From the NCBI GenBank assembly GCA_030680605.1, contig JAUXUQ010000010.1:84826-148825 (forward strand): a stretch of DNA of 64,000 bases, read 5' to 3'. The notes under the pieces are model-generated. The model had not been told where the DNA came from, searched no databases, and saw only the letters and a list, made by a program, of their open reading frames with translations. Below are positions 17,429-26,234 of the stretch, one piece after another; position 1 is the first letter of the stretch, and each line of letters starts with the position of its first letter. The position numbers were made by a program, and so were the translations under genes. The DNA is from Gammaproteobacteria bacterium (lineage in GTDB: Bacteria > Pseudomonadota > Gammaproteobacteria > SURF-13).

Positions 17429-18004
17429 TTAATGGGTGTTTGACGTGCCGGTATCGCGCATGGGCAAACTGCCTGCTGTGCCTTGGCGTACTGTTTCATA
17501 GGCCAGACGGCTGCCGGTGTCGAGCCACAGATCGCAGGCAGGCAGCAACTCCAGAGTGGTATTGCCGTTGCCCCGGCCTATGACCTGTAGCACATCCATC
17601 AGCGGCACGAAGTCATGCGAGAGATGGGCGTACAGCGGCGCGGCGGAGTTGCGCAGCAGGCCGGAGAGCTGCTGATAGGCGACGCGGCCGAGATCGACGA
17701 AATAGCTGATCTTCACGCGCTTGCGTTCAGCCAGGCGCGGGAACAGCCCGGACAACAGCAGGCACTGGTCGCCGACATCTTTGAGTTGCTCCTGCTGCAG
17801 GCGGCCTGTTTCGTGGACGCCGTGCAGGTATTCCAGCGCCAGCGTGGTGCCGGTAATATCCGGTCGATTGGCAAAGCGCATCAACAGAAATACCAGATAG
17901 CTTTCCAGCTCTTCCACCAGCGCGCAGTGCGCTGTGGCCTCAGCCTCGCTCACCAATTCATACCACTGTGCCGTCGCCGTCGGGTGCATCACCAGGGTCG
18001 CCAT
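17429..18004 (-). CDS. Conserved hypothetical protein, helical
   Basis: Not recognised. The 191-residue cytosolic protein has no signal or membrane segment. Residues 15-60 (EAEATAHCALVEELESYLVF) and the centre are predicted helical, with a regular distribution of Leu. The motif DLWLDTGSRLAYE near residue 160 could be a conserved tail. It ends right at the distal NtrC box of glnA, so read-through into glnA is possible but glnA has its own promoter. The gene is isolated: glyQS upstream is divergent. Confidence 0.65.
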   Translation of the reverse strand: MATLVMHPTATAQWYELVSEAEATAHCALVEELESYLVFLLMRFANRPDITGTTLALEYLHGVHETGRLQQEQLKDVGDQCLLLSGLFPRLAERKRVKISYFVDLGRVAYQQLSGLLRNSAAPLYAHLSHDFVPLMDVLQVIGRGNGNTTLELLPACDLWLDTGSRLAYETVRQGTAGSLPMRDTGTSNTH

Positions 18005-18028
18005 GCGAATTCTCCTGTGTCGCCACTG

Positions 18029-18187
18029 TTAAGGAAGCTCTGAATAAGTCCGTCCTGGATTTCTCAGAGCACGAAAAGTGAAAACGTGGTTTTTACTTTG
18101 CGCCCTGTTTCAAACACTTGCGTGTTTGAAACAGGGCGGTGCATCCCTGCACCGCAGGAACCTCTGACTTAATCAGAGGTTCCTTAA
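18029..18187. mobile_element. MITE-like element with 24-bp terminal inverted repeats and nested hairpins
   Basis: The 159-base element begins TTAAGGAAGCTCTGA and ends in the complement TCAGAGGTTCCTTAA. The two 24-base ends match at 21 positions. Between them lie a 16-bp perfect hairpin with a 4-base loop (18102-18137) and an 8-bp hairpin (18136-18155). The right end itself folds into a 12-bp hairpin (18156-18184). There is no coding capacity. The TTAA or TA at the tips could be the target duplication of a Tc1/IS630-like or similar transposase; none is encoded here. Confidence 0.7.
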
Positions 18188-18319
18188 TAAAAGCGGCACG
18201 CAGTGCCTGAAACTTGAACGAGCAGGATTCATGCCGGGCGCCTGCACGTGCCGGAAGGGCGCGCTATCGGCTATACTGGCCGCTCCAGATCAGAGACATT
18301 ACTGTCGAAAGAGTTCACC

Positions 18320-19219
18320 GTGGAGTCAAACAGCCGACGCCCTCCCGCCACCTTCCAGGAGCTGATCCTCACGTTACAGACGTATTGGGCGGCGCAAGGC
18401 TGTGTGTTGTTGCAGCCGTACGATCTGGAGGTCGGCGCCGGCACGTTTCACCCCGCTACCTTTCTGCGCGCCATCGGCCCGGAGCCGTGGCAGGCCGCCT
18501 ATGTGCAGCCGTCGCGCCGGCCCAAGGACGGCCGCTACGGCGAAAACCCCAACCGCCTGCAGCACTATTACCAGTATCAGGTGGTGCTGAAGCCCTCGCC
18601 CGACAACATTCAGGAGTTGTACCTCGACTCATTGCGCGCGCTTGGCCTTAACATGAGCGAGCACGACGTGCGCTTCGTCGAGGACGACTGGGAATCGCCG
18701 ACGCTCGGGGCCTGGGGCCTGGGTTGGGAGGTGTGGCTCGATGGCATGGAGGTGACCCAGTTCACCTACTTTCAGGAGGTGGGCGGCCTCAAGTGCGCGC
18801 CGGTGCTGGGTGAGATCACCTACGGGTTGGAGCGTCTGGCCATGTACCTGCAGGGCGTGGAAAGCGTGTTCGATCTGAAATGGACGGAGAGTGTGAGTTA
18901 CGGCGACGTCTACCATCAAAACGAAGTCGAGCAATCGAAATATAATTTTGAACACAGCAATGCCGAGTGGTTATTCAGATTATTTGGCGAGTTTGAGTCC
19001 GAGGCCAGGCGCCTGCTGGAAAACCAGCTCACATTGCCTGCCTTTGAAATGGTGATGAAGTGCTCGCACACGTTTAATCTGCTCGACGCGCGCGGCGCAA
19101 TCTCCACCACCGAGCGCGCTGCCTATATCGGCCGCGTGCGTAATCTGAGCCGCGCGGTGGCGCAGAGCTATTACGACTCAAGAGAGGCTCTGGGCTTTCC
19201 CATCCTGAATAAAAAATAA
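18320..19219 (+). CDS. glyQ: Glycine-tRNA ligase alpha subunit
   Basis: Catalytic alpha subunit of the bacterial alpha2beta2 glycyl-tRNA synthetase. The protein is 299 residues from a GTG at 18320; the first conserved segment [18 protein letters not shown] follows directly. Signatures are [12 protein letters not shown] near 38, [19 protein letters not shown] near 68, and [21 protein letters not shown] near 122. The open frame upstream to 18248 has no counterpart in the family. glyS follows after 4 bases. Confidence 0.95.
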   Translation: MESNSRRPPATFQELILTLQTYWAAQGCVLLQPYDLEVGAGTFHPATFLRAIGPEPWQAAYVQPSRRPKDGRYGENPNRLQHYYQYQVVLKPSPDNIQELYLDSLRALGLNMSEHDVRFVEDDWESPTLGAWGLGWEVWLDGMEVTQFTYFQEVGGLKCAPVLGEITYGLERLAMYLQGVESVFDLKWTESVSYGDVYHQNEVEQSKYNFEHSNAEWLFRLFGEFESEARRLLENQLTLPAFEMVMKCSHTFNLLDARGAISTTERAAYIGRVRNLSRAVAQSYYDSREALGFPILNKK

Positions 19220-19223
19220 CGCC

Positions 19224-21323
19224 ATGCAAGACAGTTTACTCATCGAGCTGCTGACCGAAGAGCTGCCACCCAAGTCGCTGCCAAAACTTTCTCAGGCCTT
19301 CTGCGAACGAATATTTGAAGGGCTGAGGGAGCAGGGTTTTGTTGCGGCGGATGCAAATTACGCCGTACTCGTCAGCGAGTTCGCCACGCCACGCCGCCTT
19401 GGCGTGCTGGTGAAAGACGTGGCCCACACGCAATCGGAACGCATCATCGAGCGCAAAGGCCCCGCGCTCGCCAGCGCCTTCTATGAAAATGAAAAGCCTA
19501 CGCCCGCGCTCATCGGTTTTGCCAAGTCCTGCGGTGTTGCAATTGAAAAGCTCGAGAAACAAAGCGACAAGAAAGGCGAACACTTTGTGTTCCGCGCCAC
19601 GCAACCCGGCGAGCCATTGGAGAATCACTTGGCGACAATCGTTGCAGGCGTCATCAAAAAGCTCCCCGTCGCCAAGCTGATGCGTTGGGGCGACAGCGAT
19701 GTGCAGTTCGTGCGCCCGGTGCATGGTTTAATCATGCTGCATGGCAAAAAGATTGTGGCGGGTGAGGTGCTGGGGCTGCAAAGTGGCAACAAGACGCAGG
19801 GTCACCGCTTTTTAAGTGCAGGCGAGGTGGAGATAAAGAGTTCTGCAGACTACACGCAACTCATGCTGGCGAAGGGCCGGGTGGTTGTTAATCATGAGGT
19901 ACGTTGTGGCTCAATATCTGATCAGCTTGATAGGGTTGCAAAGGACTTGGGGGATTCGGTTACCTGGACAGTAGGAGAAAATATCGCGCTGCTGGAGGAG
20001 GTGGCGAGCCTTGTCGAATTCCCAGTGGTCTACGCCGGTCGTTTTGATGCCGCGTATCTGGAGGTGCCGGAGGAGTGTCTGGTTGTCAGTATGCAGCAGA
20101 ATCAGCGTTATTTTCCCTTGAAAAAGGAAGGCAAGCTCCTCCCTTATTTTTTATTCGCTAGTAATAATGAGGCTGAGGATTCGGCTCATATCATTCACGG
20201 TAATGAGCGTGTACTGCGAGCACGTTTATCTGACGCCAAGTTCTTTTTTGAACAGGACAAGAAGTCTAAGCTTGCAGATCGGGTGCCGAAGCTCGCCAAT
20301 GTGGTCTACCACAACAAGCTGGGTAGCCAGTTGCAGCGGGTGGAGCGCATTCAGAAGCTGGCCGTGGCCATCGCCGAGCGATTCAAGGAAATAAATCGCG
20401 TGGCGGATATGCAGCAGGTCGAGCGCGCGGCGTATCTGTGCAAGGCCGATTTGCTGACCGATATGGTGGGTGAATTCCCGGAATTGCAGGGCATCATGGG
20501 CAGCTACTACGCACTGCATGATGGCGAGGAATTGGGTGTGGCCAATGCGATACGCGATCACTATGAGCGCGTGCCACGCAAAGCCGTGGGTATTTGTGTA
20601 GGGCTGGCGGACAAGCTGGACACGCTGGTCGGAATCTATGGCATCGGTCTTATCCCCACGGGCGATAAGGATCCATTCGCGCTGCGGCGTGCCGCTCTAA
20701 GCGTGCTGCGCACATTGATGGAAAACAAGTTGTCGCTCAATCTTATGCAGTTGCTGGAAATCGCCGAGGCGCAGTTTCCGGCAGGTACGATCGCTCAAGA
20801 CGCCGTGACCAAGCTGTACGAGTTCATGCTGGAGCGCTTGAAGCCCTATCTGCGCGAGCAGGAGTTTGGCGCGGATGAAGTGGATGCCGTGCTGAGCCTC
20901 AAGCTCACACGCATGGACTGGATTATTCCCCGCCTCAAGGCGATACAGGCATTTCGCAAGCTGCCAGAGGCGGAGAGCCTGGCGGCAGCGAACAAGCGCA
21001 TCCGCAATATTCTGAAGCAGGGCAAGGGCGAGGCGCGCGAGGTAATCGACCACGAACTGTTGCAGGAAGATGCCGAGAAAATGCTTGCACATCAGGTGGA
21101 GCAACTGGAGGCAGCGGTGATGCCCCTGCTGCACCGTGAAGAATACGAGCAGGCCCTCAAGCTGCTCGCATCATTGCGACCCGCCGTGGATACCTTTTTC
21201 GACAAGGTGATGGTGATGGCGGAAGATGCAGGTCTGAGGGATAACCGGCTCGCACTGCTCACCAAGCTGGAGGGTTTGTTCATGCGTGTGGCGGATATTT
21301 CCAGGCTGCACTATGGTGCATAG
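19224..21323 (+). CDS. glyS: Glycine-tRNA ligase beta subunit
   Basis: The tRNA-binding beta subunit. Its 699 residues are close to the usual ~690. It begins with DSLLIELLTEELPPKSLPKL, typical for GlyS, contains the HD-like central region with FASNNEAED and VRARLSDAKFFFE-like segments near 315-340, and ends in a DALR-type anticodon-binding domain. It is directly after glyQ. In many gammaproteobacteria gmhB and plsC follow, and remnants of that order persist here. Confidence 0.95.
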   Translation: MQDSLLIELLTEELPPKSLPKLSQAFCERIFEGLREQGFVAADANYAVLVSEFATPRRLGVLVKDVAHTQSERIIERKGPALASAFYENEKPTPALIGFAKSCGVAIEKLEKQSDKKGEHFVFRATQPGEPLENHLATIVAGVIKKLPVAKLMRWGDSDVQFVRPVHGLIMLHGKKIVAGEVLGLQSGNKTQGHRFLSAGEVEIKSSADYTQLMLAKGRVVVNHEVRCGSISDQLDRVAKDLGDSVTWTVGENIALLEEVASLVEFPVVYAGRFDAAYLEVPEECLVVSMQQNQRYFPLKKEGKLLPYFLFASNNEAEDSAHIIHGNERVLRARLSDAKFFFEQDKKSKLADRVPKLANVVYHNKLGSQLQRVERIQKLAVAIAERFKEINRVADMQQVERAAYLCKADLLTDMVGEFPELQGIMGSYYALHDGEELGVANAIRDHYERVPRKAVGICVGLADKLDTLVGIYGIGLIPTGDKDPFALRRAALSVLRTLMENKLSLNLMQLLEIAEAQFPAGTIAQDAVTKLYEFMLERLKPYLREQEFGADEVDAVLSLKLTRMDWIIPRLKAIQAFRKLPEAESLAAANKRIRNILKQGKGEAREVIDHELLQEDAEKMLAHQVEQLEAAVMPLLHREEYEQALKLLASLRPAVDTFFDKVMVMAEDAGLRDNRLALLTKLEGLFMRVADISRLHYGA

Positions 21324-21331
21324 CCCCGAGC

Positions 21332-21535
21332 CACCTGGAGCTTGTCATTCTCGATGGTGACGGTGTCGGCTGCGGCGAATCTATAACATCACCCGATGAG
21401 TAAATTTATGTCCTGGGTGCTCTGGAACCCATCGCGCGCGTGAGTCGTGTGGCATACCGTCGTGGTAGCGACGCGCGGCAGGTTTCCCGCTGGGGTTGCA
21501 CAATGGTTTGGCGACCTTTGTAAGTTCGGCGTCGG
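21332..21535 (+). pseudogene. Remnant of gmhB, N-terminal ~55 codons only
   Basis: Reading from 21341 gives LVILDGDGV, the HAD-phosphatase start of GmhB (normally LDRDGV). It continues SITSPDE, then a TAA where the family has Trp, then VLGALEPIARVS, equivalent to the IPGSLEAIARL segment. One base-shift later the next frame reads HTVVVATRGRFPAG, equivalent to the YRVVVATNQSG segment. The start codon is also lost (CTG GAG). The remaining ~130 codons are gone. The location between glyS and plsC is where intact gmhB usually lies, so this is a decayed heptose-bisphosphate phosphatase gene. Confidence 0.75.
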
Positions 21536-21543
21536 GGGTATTG

Positions 21544-22257
21544 ATGCTATTTTTGCGCTCACTGTTGTTTGCCTGCTGTCAGGTGATTACAACGCTGATA
21601 TTTGCCCCGCTCAGCGTTCTGGCGGGCCTGCTGCCATTTTGCCACCGTTATCGTTTTATCAGCCTCTGGAGTTACCTCAATCTCTGGTGTGTGGAAAAGA
21701 TTTGTGGTCTGCGTTATGAAGTAATCGGGAGTGGGCATGTTCCGCCCGGCCCCTGTGTGATTTTGTGCAAGCACCAGTCGGCCTGGGAGACGTATGCGCT
21801 GCCCTGCATTTTTCCGCAACCGCTGTCGTGGGTGTGCAAGCGTGAACTGCTGTGGATACCATTCTTCGGCTGGGGACTCGCCATGATGCAGCCAATTGCC
21901 ATCGACCGTGGCGCGGGCCGCAAGGCGCTGGAGCAACTGGTTGGCCAAGGGATAGACCGGCTCAGCCGCGGGCGCTCGGTGGTAATTTTCCCCGAAGGTA
22001 CACGCGTCGCGCCCGGTGAAAAGCGCCGTTATGCGATCGGCGGCGCGATGCTGGCCGAACGTTCCGGTTATCCGGTGCTGCCTATCGCGCATAACGCGGG
22101 AGAATTTTGGCCCAAGCGTGGATTTATCAAACGCCCCGGCACGATACATTTGGTGATCGGCCCGGTAATCGAGAGCAAGGGCAAAAGTGCGAGCGAGATC
22201 AATGCACAGGCAGAGTACTGGATTGAGGCGACTATGGCGCAGTTGCCGCGTGCGTGA
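21544..22257 (+). CDS. plsC: 1-acyl-sn-glycerol-3-phosphate acyltransferase
   Basis: Makes phosphatidic acid from lysophosphatidate at the inner membrane. The protein is 237 residues from the ATG at 21544. It has an N-terminal membrane helix (about 3-35), the catalytic motif in the form CKHQSAWET near 75 (NHxxxxD variant with KHQSxxE), and the acceptor-binding motif VIFPEGTRVAPG near 147. The HX4E rather than HX4D form is common in PlsC of this group. An upstream TTG at 21496 would include gmhB remnant sequence and is rejected. Confidence 0.9.
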   Translation: MLFLRSLLFACCQVITTLIFAPLSVLAGLLPFCHRYRFISLWSYLNLWCVEKICGLRYEVIGSGHVPPGPCVILCKHQSAWETYALPCIFPQPLSWVCKRELLWIPFFGWGLAMMQPIAIDRGAGRKALEQLVGQGIDRLSRGRSVVIFPEGTRVAPGEKRRYAIGGAMLAERSGYPVLPIAHNAGEFWPKRGFIKRPGTIHLVIGPVIESKGKSASEINAQAEYWIEATMAQLPRA

Positions 22258-22287
22258 TGAGGCGTACGCCGTTGTCTCAGGATTTTA

Positions 22288-22435
22288 GATTCAGCGGCCA
22301 GCGGGCGCACCCCTGCGGCGAGATTACGGTACCCGGCGTAGGCGATCATGGCGGCGTTGTCGGTACAGAATTCCAGTCTTTGGTAAAATACCTCCGTGCT
22401 GTCGAGTTCGGCAAAGCGTTCGTGCAGTGTCGCAG
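22288..22435 (-). pseudogene. Decayed duplicate of the tsaD 3' end
   Basis: The reverse strand reads ERFAELDSTEVFYQRLEFCT and onward, paralleling [19 protein letters not shown] in the intact tsaD that begins 28 bases further on. Both continue with [15 protein letters not shown]. The copy keeps the GP-rich tail DNA (CAGCGGCCAGCG) but with about 28 bases deleted, and it has no start or stop of its own. DNA identity is clearly below 100%, so this is an old tandem duplication or an acquired fragment. It lies between convergent plsC and tsaD. Confidence 0.8.
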
Positions 22436-22462
22436 GGTGCATTCCATACACCCTACCTTGCT

Positions 22463-23461
22463 TCATGTATTCAAGCCCAGCGGCCAGCGCGCGTGCACGT
22501 CGAAGGCCAGCCGGTCCGGGCGCAGGCCTGTGGCGAGATTGCGGTAACCTGCGTAGGCGATCATGGCGGCATTATCGGTACAGAATTCCAGCCGGGGGTA
22601 GGATACCTCCGCGTCCAGCTCGGCGAAACGTTCACGTAGCCGCAAGTTCGCGCTCACGCCACCTGAGACCACCAACCGCTGCAGGCCGGTCGCTTGCAGG
22701 GCGCGCTCGCATTTGATGGCCAGCGTATCCACCACCGCGTCCTGAAAGGCGCAGGCGATGTCGGCGTAGGCCTGGGCGTCTTGCCCGGCGCTGCGGAGGG
22801 TGGTGAGTGCGTGGGTCTTGAGCCCGCTGAAGCTGAAGTCGAGGCCGGGGCGGTCGGTCATCGGGCGCGGGAAGTCGAAGCGGGCTGGATTGCCTTGACG
22901 CGCCAGTTGCTCCAGCGCCGGGCCGCCGGGGTAGGCGAGGCCGAGCAGCTTGGCGGTCTTGTCGAACGCCTCGCCTGCCGCGTCGTCGAGCGACTCCCCC
23001 AGCAGACGGTAGTGTCCCACATCTGTCACCTCTACCAGCAGCGTGTGCCCACCTGACACCAGCAGTGCGACGAAGGGAAATGCGGGTGGGTCGGGCTCGA
23101 GCAGGGGGGCGAGCAGGTGGGCCTCCATGTGGTGCACCGGCAGGGCCGGTACGCCCCAGGCCCAGGCGAGGCTGTGGCCAACAGCGGCCCCGACCAGCAG
23201 GGCGCCCACCAGGCCGGGGCCGGCGGTGTAGGCCACGGCGTCGATGTCCTGCGGATGACAGCCGGCCTCAGCCAGTACGGCGCGTATCAGTGGCAGGGTC
23301 TTCTGGATGTGGTCGCGTGAGGCCAGCTCCGGCACTACGCCACCGTACTCTGCGTGCAATGCGGCCTGGCTGTGCAGGGCATGCGCCAGCAGCCCTCGCT
23401 CGCCGTCATAGAGGGCGGCAGCGGTTTCGTCACAGGAGGTTTCAATGCCCAGGATGCGCAT
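22463..23461 (-). CDS. tsaD: tRNA N6-adenosine threonylcarbamoyltransferase
   Basis: Transfers the threonylcarbamoyl group to A37 of ANN-decoding tRNAs, with TsaB/TsaE. The 332-residue ASKHA-fold protein starts [20 protein letters not shown] and shows metal-binding His in HMEAHLLAP near 112, the SGGHTLLV loop near 136, and [14 protein letters not shown] near 275. It is divergent from rpsU, the standard arrangement around the rpsU-dnaG-rpoD operon. A degenerate copy of its last ~50 codons lies just downstream. Confidence 0.96.
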   Translation of the reverse strand: MRILGIETSCDETAAALYDGERGLLAHALHSQAALHAEYGGVVPELASRDHIQKTLPLIRAVLAEAGCHPQDIDAVAYTAGPGLVGALLVGAAVGHSLAWAWGVPALPVHHMEAHLLAPLLEPDPPAFPFVALLVSGGHTLLVEVTDVGHYRLLGESLDDAAGEAFDKTAKLLGLAYPGGPALEQLARQGNPARFDFPRPMTDRPGLDFSFSGLKTHALTTLRSAGQDAQAYADIACAFQDAVVDTLAIKCERALQATGLQRLVVSGGVSANLRLRERFAELDAEVSYPRLEFCTDNAAMIAYAGYRNLATGLRPDRLAFDVHARWPLGLNT

Positions 23462-23481
23462 GCGGCGGCTCGGAACAGGTT

Positions 23482-23511
23482 TTGCAATTATGCGGGTAAG
23501 TGCAGTATCAT
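23482..23511 (+). promoter_or_regulatory. Candidate sigma70 promoter of the rpsU operon
   Basis: TTGCAA and TATCAT separated by 18 bases, in the tsaD-rpsU divergent gap and about 46 bases upstream of the rpsU start. The match is fair; other combinations are possible. Confidence 0.35.
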
Positions 23512-23556
23512 TGCATGTTCTCGATTCTAAGTAACCGATAATTGACAGGATATTCG

Positions 23557-23832
23557 ATGCCGTCCGTACGAATTAAAGAAAATGAGCCGTTTGAAATTGC
23601 CCTGCGCCGTTTCAAACGCACCTGCGAAAAGGCTGGCGTGTTGACGGAGTCGCGTCGCCGCGAGTTTTATGAAAAACCCACCTCTATCCGCAAACGCAAG
23701 GCGGCTGCAGCCGTGAAGCGCCAGCAGAAAAAGACCCTGCGCGGCAGTCTGGCAGCGCGGGCGATGATGATGCGTCCCGGCGCAGCAGCAGCGGAGAAAG
23801 AGCGTCGTCCACGCCGTTCTGGCGGCTATTGA
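23557..23832 (+). CDS. rpsU: Ribosomal protein bS21, extended C-terminus
   Basis: 30S subunit protein involved in initiation. The ATG at 23557 (GACAGGA upstream) begins [19 protein letters not shown], followed by the standard [11 protein letters not shown] and [10 protein letters not shown]. The usual length is about 71 residues; this one is 91. The extra C-terminal part is Ala/Met/Arg-rich ([19 protein letters not shown]). It heads the rpsU-yqeY-dnaG-rpoD macromolecular synthesis operon. Confidence 0.95.
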   Translation: MPSVRIKENEPFEIALRRFKRTCEKAGVLTESRRREFYEKPTSIRKRKAAAAVKRQQKKTLRGSLAARAMMMRPGAAAAEKERRPRRSGGY

Positions 23833-23859
23833 TCCACACTCCGGTGCCAATGCCTGCTC

Positions 23860-24312
23860 ATGGCTGATGCCCCGCTGAAGCTGCGGGTTAGCGAGGACAT
23901 GAAGTCCGCGCTACGTGCGGGCGAGAAGCAGCGGCTGGGCATCATTCGCCTGATTCTGGCGGCCATCAAGCAGCGCGAAGTGGACGAGCGCATCATGCTC
24001 GATGACAGTCAGGTGCTCGCGGTGCTGGAGAAGATGGTCAAGCAGCGGCGCGAGTCGATCAGCCAGTACGAAGCAGCTGCACGGCAGGATCTGGCCGACC
24101 AGGAGAAATATGAGTTGGGTGTGTTGCAGGCGTATATGCCCGCCGCGCTGAGTGAAGCAGAGGTGGATGCCCTGATCACCGCTGCCATCGCCGAAACCGG
24201 TGCAACAACCGGGAAAGACATGGGCAAGGTCATCGCCGCGCTCAGACCCAAGGTGCAAGGCCGGGTCGACATGGGCCAGGTCAGTGCCAGGATAAAGGCA
24301 AAATTGGCGTAG
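23860..24312 (+). CDS. yqeY: GatB/YqeY domain protein
   Basis: A 150-residue YqeY protein: helical domain (about 8-90) plus a C-terminal helical domain similar to the tRNA-binding tail of GatB. Typical segments are LRLILAAIKQREVDER near 28, QRRESISQYEAAAR near 62, and TGKDMGKVIAALRPK near 118. The exact role is unproven, though tRNA binding or amidotransferase support is proposed for the family. Its place between rpsU and dnaG is conserved. Confidence 0.92.
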   Translation: MADAPLKLRVSEDMKSALRAGEKQRLGIIRLILAAIKQREVDERIMLDDSQVLAVLEKMVKQRRESISQYEAAARQDLADQEKYELGVLQAYMPAALSEAEVDALITAAIAETGATTGKDMGKVIAALRPKVQGRVDMGQVSARIKAKLA

Positions 24313-24368
24313 AGCCCGAGCGTCTTCTGGACTATGATGGTCCAGTCCCCCGTTCTGAATTTCTGGTC

Positions 24369-26177
24369 ATGGCAGGCCGTATCCCCCAGCAGTTTATTGA
24401 TGAGTTGTTGACCCGCGTGGATGTCGTCGAGGTGATCGACGCACGCGTGCCGCTACGCAAGGCGGGGCGCGAATACACGGCCTGCTGCCCTTTCCACGAC
24501 GAAAAAACCCCCTCCTTCACGGTGAGCCCGGACAAGCAGTTCTACTACTGCTTTGGCTGCGGCGCCCATGGCACCGCACTCGGCTTTCTGATTGATTACG
24601 AGCATCTTGATTTCATCGAGGCGGTGCAGGAGTTGGCCGCACGCGTGGGTATGGAGGTGCCGCGTACCTCACAGGAAGCTGTCGCCACACCCGCAGGGGC
24701 ACCACTCTACGGTGTGCTGGAGCAGGCAGCGGCCTGGTACCGACGCCAGTTGCGTGAACATCCCGAGGCCGGGCGTGCAGTGGAGTATCTCAAGGGCCGG
24801 GGGCTTACGGGTACGACGGCGGCGGACTATGGCATCGGATTTGCGCCAGCGGGTTGGGACAATCTCAAGCGTGCAACGGGCGCAGAAGAAGGGGCACTGG
24901 TTCAGCTTGGGCTGCTGATTAAAAAGGACGAGGGTGGTACCCATGACCGCTTTCGCAACCGCATCATGTTTCCGATCCATGATGCACGTGGCCGCGTCAT
25001 CGGCTTTGGCGGGCGGGTGATCGATGCAGCGGACGACGCACAGGGACGTGCTAGTGTCGCGGGAAGCAGGACGCCGGAAGCGACGAACCCCAAGTATCTC
25101 AATTCACCGGAGTCTGTGTTATTCCACAAGGGGCGCGAGCTGTATGGCCTGTACCAGGCGCGCAAGGCGGTGCGTGCGCTTACGCGTCTGCTGGTGGTGG
25201 AGGGTTATATGGATGTGGTGATGCTGGCCCAGCACGGCATACACAACGCCGTCGCCACGCTCGGTACAGCCACTACGCATGAGCATATGGAGCGGTTGTT
25301 CCGGGTGGTGCCGGAAGTAGTATTTTGCTTTGACGGCGACCGTGCCGGGCGTGAAGCGGCGTGGCGCGCCCTGATCAACAGCCTGCCGCTGATGCGCGAC
25401 GGACGCCAGATCGGCTTTCTGTTTTTGCCCGAGGGCGAAGACCCGGACAGCTTGGTACAGCAGGAGGGGAGTGAGGCCTTTCTGGCGCGCGCAACGCGGC
25501 CCGTACCGCTATCAGAATTCTTTTATGAAGGTTTAATGGCCGAGGCCGATATAAGCAGCATGGACGGCCGGGCCCGGCTGGTGGAACTTGCGCGCCCGTT
25601 ACTGGCCAAACTGGCACCAGGTGCTTTTCAGCACATGATGGTGGCGCGACTGGCTGAACTGGTGCGGATCGATGCGCAGCAGCTGGCGCGCATGCTGGCT
25701 GCAGGTAAGCCGCCAGCTACTGCGCCGGACGGCAGGCAGGAGCGCTACAAACGGGTGTCGGCGCCCCCGACCGCCATGTCCCAGGCCCGGCTGGTGATTG
25801 CCTTATTGTTGAGCCGACCGAGCTTGGCAGCGCAGGCCGGCGATCCACAGCGGTTTGCTGGCCTGGAGGTGGCGGGTGCGGCGTTATTGCAGGAGATGCT
25901 GGAATTATTGCACCAGCATCCGCATCTAAGCCCGGCGGCCCTGCTCGAGCACTGGCGCGACACCGAGCAGGGTCGACAGTTGATGAAGCTGGCCCAGTGG
26001 CGGCACCCGGTACCTGAAGAGGGGGTGGAGGCCGAATTCCGCATCGCCCTTGAGCGGCTGTATACGCAGGGGCTGGAGCAGCGCAAGGAGCGCTTGATCG
26101 ATAAGGCGCACCAAGGCCAGCTGAGCGCTGAGGAGAAGCAGGAGATGGCTGCTTGGACGGTTCCCGGTTCTCGCTGA
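24369..26177 (+). CDS. dnaG: DNA primase
   Basis: Synthesises RNA primers for replication. The 602-residue protein has the N-terminal zinc ribbon (C-x2-H...C-x2-C with CPFHDEKTPSF and YYCFGCGAHG, about 40-65), the RNA polymerase domain, a TOPRIM core with VVEGYMDVVML near 278 and the DGDRAGREA motif near 322, and the C-terminal DnaB-binding helical region. It is 56 bases after yqeY and 57 before rpoD. Confidence 0.97.
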   Translation: MAGRIPQQFIDELLTRVDVVEVIDARVPLRKAGREYTACCPFHDEKTPSFTVSPDKQFYYCFGCGAHGTALGFLIDYEHLDFIEAVQELAARVGMEVPRTSQEAVATPAGAPLYGVLEQAAAWYRRQLREHPEAGRAVEYLKGRGLTGTTAADYGIGFAPAGWDNLKRATGAEEGALVQLGLLIKKDEGGTHDRFRNRIMFPIHDARGRVIGFGGRVIDAADDAQGRASVAGSRTPEATNPKYLNSPESVLFHKGRELYGLYQARKAVRALTRLLVVEGYMDVVMLAQHGIHNAVATLGTATTHEHMERLFRVVPEVVFCFDGDRAGREAAWRALINSLPLMRDGRQIGFLFLPEGEDPDSLVQQEGSEAFLARATRPVPLSEFFYEGLMAEADISSMDGRARLVELARPLLAKLAPGAFQHMMVARLAELVRIDAQQLARMLAAGKPPATAPDGRQERYKRVSAPPTAMSQARLVIALLLSRPSLAAQAGDPQRFAGLEVAGAALLQEMLELLHQHPHLSPAALLEHWRDTEQGRQLMKLAQWRHPVPEEGVEAEFRIALERLYTQGLEQRKERLIDKAHQGQLSAEEKQEMAAWTVPGSR

Positions 26178-26234
26178 CGCAGGCAGTCTGATGTTGTACA
26201 ATAACAGGTTACTTAACAGGGTTACGGCTACGGC

